The notes under the pieces are model-generated. The model was not told the origin of the DNA, did not search any database, and was given only the letters and a program-made list of their open reading frames with translations. Of a DNA stretch of 35,081 nucleotides, positions 14,058 through 21,782 are shown piece after piece (the stretch's first letter is position 1; each line of letters starts with the position of its first letter). The DNA lies in the NCBI GenBank assembly GCA_902363835.1, contig CABJBM010000042.1:1-35081 (forward strand). The letters run 5' to 3'. The position numbers and the translations under genes are program-made. The stretch comes from Lachnospiraceae bacterium. GTDB lineage: Bacteria > Bacillota > Clostridia > Lachnospirales > Lachnospiraceae.

Positions 14058-14195
14058 ATGAATCAGATATTAATGGATATAATGAAGGAGAAGCAGAATC
14101 TTCATATGTAGGCTGAACTGGCTTTTTATGAGAGCATGTGCTTATCCGAAGAAAATTATATTCTTCTTCATCTGGCAGGTTTGGATGCAATTTGA
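14058..14195 (+). pseudogene. Small reading frame interrupted by an in-frame amber codon
   Basis: A GGAGGAAGTAAAGG tract (14042-14055) precedes ATG 14058. The frame reads MNQILMDIMKEKQNLHM, meets TAG at 14109-14111, then continues as AELAFYESMCLSEENYILLH and LAGLDAI to a stop at 14193-14195. Both halves have natural, charged-helix-like composition and nothing comparable is seen in other frames. One base change (CAG to TAG, for example) would explain the break. It could be the relic of a 45-codon gene or the 3' end of a larger one, since the frame is open back to 14022. No family recognised; it may also be chance. Confidence 0.35.
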
Positions 14196-14243
14196 TAAAA
14201 TAGTTATAAAAATATCCAAACTTAATATTAGGAAGGTGAATCC

Positions 14244-15527
14244 ATGGGACATATTACAAGTAAAGATGCCTATAAGAATCTGGAAGAAAGAATCAATTGG
14301 TTTACACAAGGGGCTCCTCCATCGGATAGCCTGTATAAAATTTTGCAAGTTCTATATACGGAAACAGAGGCAAAATGGGTCGCACGATTGCCGGTTCGTC
14401 CATTTACTGCAAAAAAAGCAGCAAAAATCTGGAATACCAGTGAAGGGAAAGCAGAAGCCTTTTTAGAGCATCTTTGCGAGAAAGCATTACTTGTGGATTC
14501 ATTTTATAATGGGGTACGTCAATTTGTAATGCCGCCACCGATGGCAGGATTTATTGAATTTGCATTGATGCGTACAAGAGGCGATATTGATCAGAAATAT
14601 TTAAGTGAACTGTATTATCAGTATATGAACGTGGAAGAAGATTTTGTTAAGGATTTATTTTTTGCAACAGAAACCTATCTTGGACGAGTTTATGTGCAGG
14701 AACCGGTTCTGACTAATGAAAACACAATTCATATTTTGGATTATGAAAGAGCAAGCCATATTATTGAGGAATCAACTTATATAGGCCTTGGAACCTGTTA
14801 TTGCAGACATAAGATGTTACATGCAGGCCATCCATGTGAAATAAATGCACCGTTGGATGTGTGCCTCACCTTTGGAAATGTTGCCCGCTCTCTTGCAGAT
14901 AATGGGCAGCATGCGAGATTAATTGATAAGAAAGAGGCAATGGATGTATTAGAACGTTCTTATGCAGCTAATCTGGTGCAAATTGGGGAAAATGTTCGGG
15001 AATCCCCGGCATTTATCTGCAATTGCTGCGGTTGCTGTTGTGAAGCCTTGCAGGCAGCAAGAAAATTCAGCCCCATGCAGCCAGTTGCTACTACAAATTA
15101 TATACCTAAGATTTCCAGGGAATGTGTAGGATGCGGTAAATGTGAAAGGGTATGTCCGGTGTTAGCGATTTCCATGCAAAACAACAAAGAGGACAAGGCG
15201 GTAGCCCGGGTAGATAAAGAGGTATGCCTTGGCTGCGGAGTATGTGTGCGAAGTTGTCCTAAAAATGCCATTGAATTAGTACGAAGAGAGGTTCAGGTCA
15301 TTACACCTGTAAATAGTACTCATAGATTTGTGCTGCAGGCAATCGAAAAAGGTACCCTTCAAAATCTCATTTTTGATAACCAGGCATTTGCCAATCATCG
15401 TGCCATGGCAGCAGTACTTGGAGTTATTCTGAAATTACCGCCTTTAAAGCAGGTGATGGCCGGTAAACAGTTTAAATCAATATATTTGGATAAACTTCTG
15501 TCAAAAAAAGGTGCTAAGAGTTCATAA
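14244..15527 (+). CDS. Cysteine-rich protein with C-terminal two-cluster [4Fe-4S] ferredoxin domain
   Basis: A 427-residue cytoplasmic protein. Residues 1 to about 180 are an alpha-helical region with winged-helix character (PFTAKKAAKIWNTSEGKAEA). Then come two extra cysteine clusters, GTCYCRHK with C185/C187 plus later C198-C207-type cysteines, and the dense CNCCGCCC at 259-266. A classical ferredoxin pair follows: CVGCGKCERVCP from C294 and CLGCGVCVRSCP from C328. The extra cysteines suggest a third cofactor or metal. AGGAAGG (14230-14236) gives ATG 14244 good spacing. The gene stands alone between terminators. It is likely an electron-transfer or redox-sensing protein of anaerobes; partner unknown. 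Confidence 0.8.
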   Translation: MGHITSKDAYKNLEERINWFTQGAPPSDSLYKILQVLYTETEAKWVARLPVRPFTAKKAAKIWNTSEGKAEAFLEHLCEKALLVDSFYNGVRQFVMPPPMAGFIEFALMRTRGDIDQKYLSELYYQYMNVEEDFVKDLFFATETYLGRVYVQEPVLTNENTIHILDYERASHIIEESTYIGLGTCYCRHKMLHAGHPCEINAPLDVCLTFGNVARSLADNGQHARLIDKKEAMDVLERSYAANLVQIGENVRESPAFICNCCGCCCEALQAARKFSPMQPVATTNYIPKISRECVGCGKCERVCPVLAISMQNNKEDKAVARVDKEVCLGCGVCVRSCPKNAIELVRREVQVITPVNSTHRFVLQAIEKGTLQNLIFDNQAFANHRAMAAVLGVILKLPPLKQVMAGKQFKSIYLDKLLSKKGAKSS

Positions 15528-15643
15528 AACCTCCGCAAATATTATGAGGATCCGGAGACGTTGATTTTGCTGATCACTTTTGTATCTTCAAGGTACAGAA
15601 ACAGCCTGCTTAACAGAACGGGCATAAACCTTGGTAAACAGAC

Positions 15644-15680
15644 AAAACGGACTGAAAAAGCTCATTTTCAGTCCGTTTTT
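15644..15680. terminator. Bidirectional terminator between convergent genes
   Basis: CGGACTGAAAA (15648-15658) pairs with TTTTCAGTCCG (15665-15675) across a 6-base loop, with AAAA on the left and five Ts on the right. It can end the ferredoxin-protein transcript from the left and the beta-propeller/MocR transcript from the right. Confidence 0.85.
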
Positions 15681-15717
15681 AACTGCCTGGTATTTGGTTG
15701 AATTTGATAGCCATAAA

Positions 15718-17151
15718 TCATGGAACAATTTCAAAAACAGTGCCGTGATTACGATCAGTTACTCTCGTGGAGCCATAGACCCCTAAAAACAGTTTGGTTT
15801 GATCCAGATTTGTTCCCAAACTGACATAATAAGCTGATTCAGATCCAAAATCATAACCGGTTTCAATAACACTAAAATCATTCAGTCCACAGTCTTCTCT
15901 TGGTCCGGTATAAGCTAAAACGCCTTTAACAGGCGGCAAAGATCCATCGTCCCGAGCCAGATCCGTAAATACAATTTTCCCCGTTAAATCGGGGATTTCA
16001 CTCCCCATATATGGCTGGACACCTGTAAGTGAGGTTGCTCCAAATTTACCGGGGCGGGGATCCTCATGAAAATAGCTGATCAGAGGAGGAAGGCGTTGTA
16101 CGGAAGTCTCTACTGCTTCATCATAATAAGCAAATATTTTCTCATTCAAGGTTGGATTTGCAGAGCAGCTTCTTATTATGGAAGTAGGAAAATCACCTTC
16201 CCAACCTCGCCAACCTAAATTAACAAACCCTTCTTCATCAGGCTCATTTTCCATTAATGAAGATTGTACCAGCTCAGTAACAGGTATTGGCTTGTAATTA
16301 ACGAATGAAAAAATCGACTCTGTCAGATCCTGTCCCACATTCCCTACATATTTAACATACTGATCATATAACCTTTGAAAAGAAATTCCTGGTATATTGC
16401 GGACCCCTTTAGCAGTAACCGTAAGCGCTTCCTGAATGGAGGGGGGAAGTTCATTAAGACGTGTGGCAACGGGTGGATTTTCATAAAATGTATTCTTAGA
16501 TACATCAATTTCAATTATTTTGCCGGCGATTTCCATATCATCCTGGCTTAAATTAAATGGATCGTAGCCGGATCCGCCATCACCGGTGGTTAGAACAAGG
16601 TTTCCTGTTTCAGGAGAAAAATTTAAGCTGTTAACGCCATTGTGATTTAAAAACGGCCTTTTTATATTGAGAAATGTCCGTCGTTTTAGATGCTGACCAT
16701 CTGACTGCAAAACCCATTCTTCAACTGTGTCAATATGATCATATTGAGTTTCTCGATTTATCCATTTTAGATTTAAGGTTGCGGGGATACATGGGTTAGG
16801 CTCAAATGATCCGGAAAGAGCGCCTGGACCTTGTGTTCTGGCTACAGAATAATGAAGATAAAACAGGCCATTATAAGAAAATTCAGGATGAAACGCTAAT
16901 CCCAGCAGTCCACGTTCATCATATCCACCGGAAGAAGCGCCCAGTTCAATAATTCTGGAGCGAATATCTAAGAAAGTCTCTATATTTCCATTTCCTATGT
17001 AAAAAATTTCTCCTACTTGGGTTGCAATAAATAATCTTTCTATTATGTCGCCCGGCAGTATAGCTGTTTTCAATACCGTAGGTAAATTTATGTTACTTAC
17101 CAGGGGCAATAAATTAGCCTTTACTTTTTTCAACGCCTTTACCTCATCCAT
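15718..17151 (-). CDS. PQQ-dependent sugar dehydrogenase-like beta-propeller protein
   Basis: A 477-residue protein of the soluble glucose/sorbosone dehydrogenase (HHIP-like) superfamily. Typical parts are the blade ERGLLGLAFHPEFSYNGLFY, HNGVNSLNFSPETGNLVLTT followed by GDGGSGYDPFNLSQD, GWRGWEGDFP and KIVFTDLARDDGSLPP. Known members oxidise sugars with PQQ outside the cytoplasm, but here there is no signal peptide or membrane anchor, and no PQQ biosynthesis gene is in view. The ribosome site before ATG 17151 is weak. The MocR gene lies 66 bases upstream on the same strand, so the two may be cotranscribed. It may bind another ligand or be inactive. Transfer from another lineage is possible but cannot be shown here. 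Confidence 0.75.
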   Translation of the reverse strand: MDEVKALKKVKANLLPLVSNINLPTVLKTAILPGDIIERLFIATQVGEIFYIGNGNIETFLDIRSRIIELGASSGGYDERGLLGLAFHPEFSYNGLFYLHYSVARTQGPGALSGSFEPNPCIPATLNLKWINRETQYDHIDTVEEWVLQSDGQHLKRRTFLNIKRPFLNHNGVNSLNFSPETGNLVLTTGDGGSGYDPFNLSQDDMEIAGKIIEIDVSKNTFYENPPVATRLNELPPSIQEALTVTAKGVRNIPGISFQRLYDQYVKYVGNVGQDLTESIFSFVNYKPIPVTELVQSSLMENEPDEEGFVNLGWRGWEGDFPTSIIRSCSANPTLNEKIFAYYDEAVETSVQRLPPLISYFHEDPRPGKFGATSLTGVQPYMGSEIPDLTGKIVFTDLARDDGSLPPVKGVLAYTGPREDCGLNDFSVIETGYDFGSESAYYVSLGTNLDQTKLFLGVYGSTRVTDRNHGTVFEIVP

Positions 17152-17217
17152 ATTGATTTTCTTTTATAAAATATGATTGGCATGATTCTATTAGTACCAA
17201 ATTTAAGGCTCCCATTA

Positions 17218-18627
17218 TTAGTACAACCATGTACTCCATGCAGTTTTTAAACGTTTTACACAGTCAGGTATATCTTCAAGACTAATTCTACTAAATCCAA
17301 GAAAAAGCGTGTTAGGAGGACAATCTGCTTTTTCTTGCCAGAAGTTCATGGTGGAGTATACCCGTACCCCGTAATTGAGTGCACTTTGAATCAGTTCCTC
17401 CTGATTAACTGTTTCTGAAAATTCCAATAAAAAATATTGACCGGAACCATTGCTGGAAATTTTGATCTTACTTTGGACATCAGATAATTCTTCAAAAAAC
17501 AATTCAAGTCTTTTGCGAAAAATTTGATTCAGCTTTCGTATATGTTTATCATACTGCTCAGTTTCTAATAATTTTCCAATAATCAGCTGGTTTAATAATG
17601 GTACTGTACTGGAGTAGTTGTGATACTTCTCATCATACACTTTTTTTAATTGAGGAGGTAAAATCATGTACCCCATACGGATAGAGGGAGAAATTGCTTT
17701 AGAAAAAGTACCAAGATATATAACACAATCATGGGAATCAATTGACTGCAATGATGGAACCGGTCTTGCATAATAGCGTAATTCACTGTCAAAATCATCT
17801 TCAATAATATACGCTTTATGCTCATTGGCCCAATGCAAAAGCTCATATCTTCTTCCTACTGGCATAGTAGCTCCTGTAGGAAATTGATGAGAAGGTGTTG
17901 TATAAATCGCCTGTATGCTTTTATGTTCAGGCAATTGCGATGTGATTAGCCCCTGATCATCAACAGGTATTGCTTTAACGCCGCAGCCTTTATTTCTGAA
18001 AACGGTTGTTGCCTTATCAAATCCGGGTTCTTCCACTAAAACGGTTGCGTTATCATAAAGTATTAAATCGCAGATGGTATTTAAGGCATTTTGGAATCCA
18101 CAAGTTATAATGATCTGATCTTCCGTACAGGAAACCCCACGTATCTTTTGTAAATATTTTAATAGGTGTGAGCGTAGATATTGTGATCCGTTTTTATCCT
18201 GATAGGGACGCAATTTGGACTCGTTATCCAGCATATCAAGGCAAATGGGAGTGTATTTTCTCCATAGCTTTTTAGGAAACAGGTCACTTGTAAAACTGCC
18301 ATTTGTCAAATCATACTTAGCCTGCTTCCGTTGTCCATGATCATTAACCGGCTTATCTGAGTTTACGGGAGATTTTTTCGTCATGATTTGAGGGACAGGC
18401 ATTACAAGATAACCAATGCCTTGCTTGGGTGTTATGTAACCTTCGGCACATAGTTGGGAGTATGCACTGTCAACGGTGTTGCGGCTGATTTGTAAAATCC
18501 TGGCCAGTGTCCGGCTTCCAACCAGAATCTGATTTTCTCTTATTTTTCCGGACAAAATATCATGGCATATTTGATTATAGATTTGTATATATATCGGTTC
18601 TTTTTTCTCTTTATCTAAATAGATCAT
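17218..18627 (-). CDS. MocR/PdxR-type regulator (GntR helix-turn-helix fused to aminotransferase fold)
   Basis: A 469-residue protein. Residues about 10-76 are the GntR winged helix (VGSRTLARILQISRNTVDSA, PKQGIGYLV). After a linker, residues about 110-465 are a fold type I aminotransferase domain: ITCGFQNALN, TTPSHQFPTGATM (243-255), the Asp-containing EDDFDSELRY, and the PLP lysine in GTFSKAISPSIRMGY (K310). Such proteins bind pyridoxal phosphate or its adduct and bind direct repeats upstream of a divergent gene. It is divergent from the EamA transporter gene, a common MocR arrangement. Two direct repeats of the expected type lie in the shared intergenic region. Confidence 0.92.
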   Translation of the reverse strand: MIYLDKEKKEPIYIQIYNQICHDILSGKIRENQILVGSRTLARILQISRNTVDSAYSQLCAEGYITPKQGIGYLVMPVPQIMTKKSPVNSDKPVNDHGQRKQAKYDLTNGSFTSDLFPKKLWRKYTPICLDMLDNESKLRPYQDKNGSQYLRSHLLKYLQKIRGVSCTEDQIIITCGFQNALNTICDLILYDNATVLVEEPGFDKATTVFRNKGCGVKAIPVDDQGLITSQLPEHKSIQAIYTTPSHQFPTGATMPVGRRYELLHWANEHKAYIIEDDFDSELRYYARPVPSLQSIDSHDCVIYLGTFSKAISPSIRMGYMILPPQLKKVYDEKYHNYSSTVPLLNQLIIGKLLETEQYDKHIRKLNQIFRKRLELFFEELSDVQSKIKISSNGSGQYFLLEFSETVNQEELIQSALNYGVRVYSTMNFWQEKADCPPNTLFLGFSRISLEDIPDCVKRLKTAWSTWLY

Positions 18628-18642
18628 GCAGGACCTTTCTTC

Positions 18643-18702
18643 ATAGTGGAGCTATAAAAATATCAAATAGTGGCACTTTAATAATTCCACCTTCTATTAT
18701 AA
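18643..18702. promoter_or_regulatory. MocR/PdxR-type direct-repeat operator and divergent promoter region
   Basis: ATAGTGGAGCTATAA (18643-18657) and ATAGTGGCACTTTAA (18667-18681) match at 12 of 15 positions and are 24 bases apart. The core resembles the AAAGTGGWCTA direct repeats known for PdxR regulators. TATTATAA (18695-18702) can act as a -10 element in either direction. Seen from the plus strand the repeats sit just upstream of it, an activator position; seen from the minus strand they lie between the mocR start site and its start codon, a position for autorepression. Confidence 0.6.
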
Positions 18703-18756
18703 ACTAATTAACAAATATTTTCTATGAAAATTACTTGTTAGATGGGAGGATAGTGT

Positions 18757-18912
18757 ATGAGTATTATAAATTATATCGGAAATACGCCAATTGTAAAAAT
18801 TTTAAATCCGTATGGTGAAGGGTTGGGGCAGATTTATGTAAAAGTATCCGGAAATCGAATAGAAGGAAGCGTTTTAGAAGAAACAGGAGGCAATACAGGA
18901 ATTGGAAATTGA
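18757..18912 (+). pseudogene. 51-codon relic of cysteine synthase
   Basis: ATG 18757 has a good ribosome site (GGGAGGATAG). The product begins MSIINYIGNTPIVKIL, the usual N-terminus of cysteine synthase/OASS, then jumps to IYVKVSGNRIEGS and ends in EETGGNTGIGN before a stop. In the intact enzyme I-G-N-T-P and the S-G-N-T-G-I-G substrate loop are about 60 residues apart; here they are about 38 apart, and the remaining ~230 residues are missing. The PLP lysine segment (G-S-V-K-D-R) survives only as E-G-S-V-L. It is thus a decayed gene, though it is still in position to be translated as the first frame behind the MocR-controlled promoter. Confidence 0.7.
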
Positions 18913-18945
18913 CATTTGTGTTCCACAGATAAGGAGGGTAAAATT

Positions 18946-19848
18946 TTGAACAGTAATTCAAAGAGAATTAGAAAAAATGCAACCAAAGATGTGGTTATTG
19001 AATTGATTGCCGTGGCATTTTTAGCCACAGGAGGAATTTGGGTTAAGTTAAGTACGTTATCTCCAATAAACACAGGATTTTATCGGGTGCTTTTTTCAAT
19101 TCCCCTGCTATTTCCCATGGTTTATAAACATTTAAAATACATATCTAAAAAAGATGTTATTATCTTATTTTTTGCAGGAATTTTTCTGGCAGGTGATGTA
19201 GCGCTATGGAATTTATCCTTTAGTTACACTTCCGTAGCAAACGCCAATTTGCTGACGAATCTTACACCGTTTACAGTTATTCCGGTTTCCTATTTTCTAT
19301 TTAAAGAGAAAATCCCGAGATTCTATTTAGTGGGGGCGGTTATCACACTCATAGGCGTGTTTATTCTCCTTGGAGGAAAAACAAGTCCAGGCACAACGAA
19401 CTATTTTGGAGACTTCCTGGCATTTCTTGCTTCTTTCTTTTACGCGGGGTTTTTGCTCATTTCATATCACTTGAGAGACCGTATTGAAAGCAGTGTCATT
19501 ATGTTTGTCAGTGCTTTTGGGAGTGCAGTTGCTTTGTTTTTTGCATCAAGTTTCATTGAGGGATTCCAAGTTCCGCAAAACATCAACCAAGTACTTCCTT
19601 TAGTTGGTCTGACTTTATGTCTGCAAATTATAGGGCATAATTTGCTTGCCCATTGTCAAGGTAAAATCAGCATCAACTTGTCCTCTGTTATTTGCCTTAC
19701 ACAGCCGGCGCTGGCTACTGTATATGCTTTTGTCTTGTTCAAGGAAACTTTGTCTGTGTTAGAAATTGCGGGAATTTTTATTGTAATGGCGGGTGTTTAT
19801 ATTGCCAAAAATCAATATAGTTTAAAGGAGGAGCAAAATCAACAATAA
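18946..19848 (+). CDS. EamA/DMT-family membrane transporter
   Basis: A 300-residue protein with about ten membrane helices in two EamA repeats. Landmarks are LATGGIWVKLSTLSPINTGF, LWNLSFSYTSVANANLLTN and NLSSVICLTQPALATVYAF with FKETLSVLEIAG in the second repeat. These are probable exporters of amino acids or other metabolites. AAGGAGG (18931-18937) lies 8 bases before TTG 18946, so that start is preferred to TTG 18916. The MocR regulator is divergent, separated only by the cysteine synthase relic, so regulation by PLP-related or amino acid signals is likely. Substrate unknown. Confidence 0.9.
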   Translation: MNSNSKRIRKNATKDVVIELIAVAFLATGGIWVKLSTLSPINTGFYRVLFSIPLLFPMVYKHLKYISKKDVIILFFAGIFLAGDVALWNLSFSYTSVANANLLTNLTPFTVIPVSYFLFKEKIPRFYLVGAVITLIGVFILLGGKTSPGTTNYFGDFLAFLASFFYAGFLLISYHLRDRIESSVIMFVSAFGSAVALFFASSFIEGFQVPQNINQVLPLVGLTLCLQIIGHNLLAHCQGKISINLSSVICLTQPALATVYAFVLFKETLSVLEIAGIFIVMAGVYIAKNQYSLKEEQNQQ

Positions 19849-19986
19849 AGAGATACTTTAACTCATTGTATCGATCTTCAGGGGATTGGGTGTGTCCGCA
19901 GGTGAATGAATTGCCTGCCGGTTTCTCGCTGAATCGTTGCAGCCGGTTTCTTGGAAATTTCTCCCTATAAAACGCTATGAAAATTA

Positions 19987-20049
19987 TTTTCATTGTTTAC
20001 TTTTTGTTGTATAATTGAAAAGAAAAAATTGATACAATATCAATTTTTT
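19987..20049 (+). promoter_or_regulatory. Promoter and leader palindrome of the diguanylate cyclase gene
   Basis: TATAAT (20010-20015) follows a weak -35 (TTTTCA, 19987-19992) by 17 bases. Directly downstream, AAAAAATTGATA (20023-20034) and TATCAATTTTTT (20038-20049) form a perfect 12-bp inverted repeat with a 3-base loop, around the predicted start site. It could be an operator, or an AU-rich hairpin with a T-run acting as an attenuator. Confidence 0.55.
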
Positions 20050-20086
20050 AGTAAAAGCCAATTTTATATAACTGCGGAGGCTACAG

Positions 20087-21256
20087 ATGATTCTTTTCAA
20101 TATTAACATGGCAACAATTTTAATTGTTCTTGTATTAGGTCATCTTTTAACAGGGGCACTCATTATTGCTTATACCTGGCAACAAAACAGAAGCAAAGCG
20201 GTCAACATGTTTTTACTATCAAAATTGCTTCAGCCGGCCGCATGGGTTATGCTTGGTGTGAGAGGGTTTGTGCCCAGTGTGGTTTTAGTAGCTGTCGGCA
20301 ATTCCACCTTGTTTATCGGCGCGGCTTTGGAACTGATTGCTCTTATGATTCTAAAGGGCAATTACACAGAAACCGTGAGACGGTCTTACAGAGTCCTGCT
20401 TATTGGCTTCACCATGGTATTTATTGCAGTGACAGCATGTGGCTTTCCGGAGAATGTCAGAATCACATTTGCCTCCTCCATTACAGCCATATTAATGATA
20501 TTTCCGGTATTTAAGCTTTTTATAGACAAGAATGCTTCCAAACTGCAAAAGGTAATTGCCGTTCTTTACAGCCTTACAATACTTTTTTTGATATTCCGGG
20601 CCATTGCGGCATTAACCACAGATTTGGATATGAACCTGGCATCAACAAGCATTTTTAACACATGGCTGTTTTTGCTGCTCTACATCGTGATGCTTGTGGG
20701 AAGCACCGGATTCATCCTTTTAGACAAAGAAAAGCAGGATGCCGAGCTGTTAAAATCTGCATCCTATGACGGATTGACAAACATATTAAACCGAAAGACC
20801 TTTATACTGCGTTCAAAAGAGCTTATTTCCTCGTCCTTGAGGAAGCAAGAGAAAATCTCATTTTTACTGATTGATATTGATGACTTTAAAAAAATCAATG
20901 ACAAATACGGGCACTTTGTAGGTGATGCCGTACTACAGGATTTTGCCGATACCCTAAAAAAACAATTGGGGAATCAGGACTTGTTCGGCAGGTATGGCGG
21001 AGAAGAATTTGCAATATTACTTCCCGGCTCAGACGAGAAAAATGTCGAAGAGGCTGCAGAACGGCTAAGATTAACAGTAGAGAATTCCACGGCAGATGCT
21101 GATCTTAAAATAAAGTACACCATAAGTATAGGTTTTTACAGCGTCCTTCCGGACGAAGGAACCGATATAGATATGCTTTACAAGCTTTGCGACCAGGCTC
21201 TTTATCTGGCAAAATCCCATGGGAAAAATTGCTGCAGAAGTGCATCGGAAATATGA
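20087..21256 (+). CDS. Membrane diguanylate cyclase (GGDEF domain)
   Basis: A 389-residue protein. Residues 1 to about 205 hold about six or seven membrane helices of an unrecognised sensor type; a short linker leads to the GGDEF domain (about 215-385). Catalytic features are intact: SYDGLTNILNRKTF, the metal site DIDDFKKINDKYGH and RYGGEEF with G-G-E-E-F at 304-308. It should make cyclic di-GMP from two GTP. The inhibitory RxxD site is absent: the corresponding residues are G-N-Q-D, so product feedback through that site is not expected. GGAGG serves ATG 20087. A terminator follows at 21451. Confidence 0.9.
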   Translation: MILFNINMATILIVLVLGHLLTGALIIAYTWQQNRSKAVNMFLLSKLLQPAAWVMLGVRGFVPSVVLVAVGNSTLFIGAALELIALMILKGNYTETVRRSYRVLLIGFTMVFIAVTACGFPENVRITFASSITAILMIFPVFKLFIDKNASKLQKVIAVLYSLTILFLIFRAIAALTTDLDMNLASTSIFNTWLFLLLYIVMLVGSTGFILLDKEKQDAELLKSASYDGLTNILNRKTFILRSKELISSSLRKQEKISFLLIDIDDFKKINDKYGHFVGDAVLQDFADTLKKQLGNQDLFGRYGGEEFAILLPGSDEKNVEEAAERLRLTVENSTADADLKIKYTISIGFYSVLPDEGTDIDMLYKLCDQALYLAKSHGKNCCRSASEI

Positions 21257-21450
21257 AATGAGACGTGAGAGAATACCTGAGAGACTAAAAGCCGCCGCCT
21301 ATTGCAGGAAACCATGTTGGTCAAATACCTGGAAGATTGAAATTTTATAGGTGCAGACACCCCTGTCTGGATTTCTGAAAAAGTCCGTCAATCAGAAATA
21401 AAACTCCAACGGCAAGTAAAAAACAAAATCTATGAATTTATAAATGAAAG

Positions 21451-21486
21451 AAAGAGCATCCTTCCTTATGCAGGGATGCTCTTTTT
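21451..21486 (+). terminator. Intrinsic terminator after the diguanylate cyclase
   Basis: AAAGAGCATCC (21451-21461) pairs perfectly with GGATGCTCTTT (21474-21484) and ends in five Ts (21482-21486). It lies inside the longest possible frame of the next gene (from 21444), which argues that this frame is not translated from there. Confidence 0.85.
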
Positions 21487-21782
21487 GCGGTTCGTGCCCA
21501 ATGCTCGTCATTTCCCTGCAATACCGGTTTTTAAGCGGAAGTTTTTCAAAAATCAAAAAATATATAATACAGTTATTGCACCCGATAAAAATTCAAAAAA
21601 CTCAATCACCCGCAGCAACACGGAATACGTATAAATTTTATAAATACGGCAGGAAATTAATAAAAAAACATAAAAAGTGCTACAATATAATATTGCGCTA
21701 TTTTTTACGAAAAAACAGACAAACTATCTGTAAAAAGATGCCGTCATGTCTGAAGGATTTCTTATATAAGGAGGAGCTTCAA
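21487..21782. other. Leader region of the glucan synthase gene
   Basis: AT-rich and without its own gene although the frame of the next gene is open through it. A TATAAT (21686-21691) is present, with no convincing -35. The product of this stretch would be lysine-rich and unlike the family, so it is taken as untranslated leader. The strong AAGGAGG at 21768-21774 closes it. Confidence 0.5.

Noticed and set aside
14128..14466. 112-residue plus-strand frame
   Set aside because: It overlaps the start of the Fe-S protein in another frame, is rich in unlikely residues and has no family likeness.
19917..19951. Ten-base direct repeat GCCGGTTTCT (19917 and 19942)
   Set aside because: Short, isolated and without neighbouring promoter or element ends; chance is sufficient.
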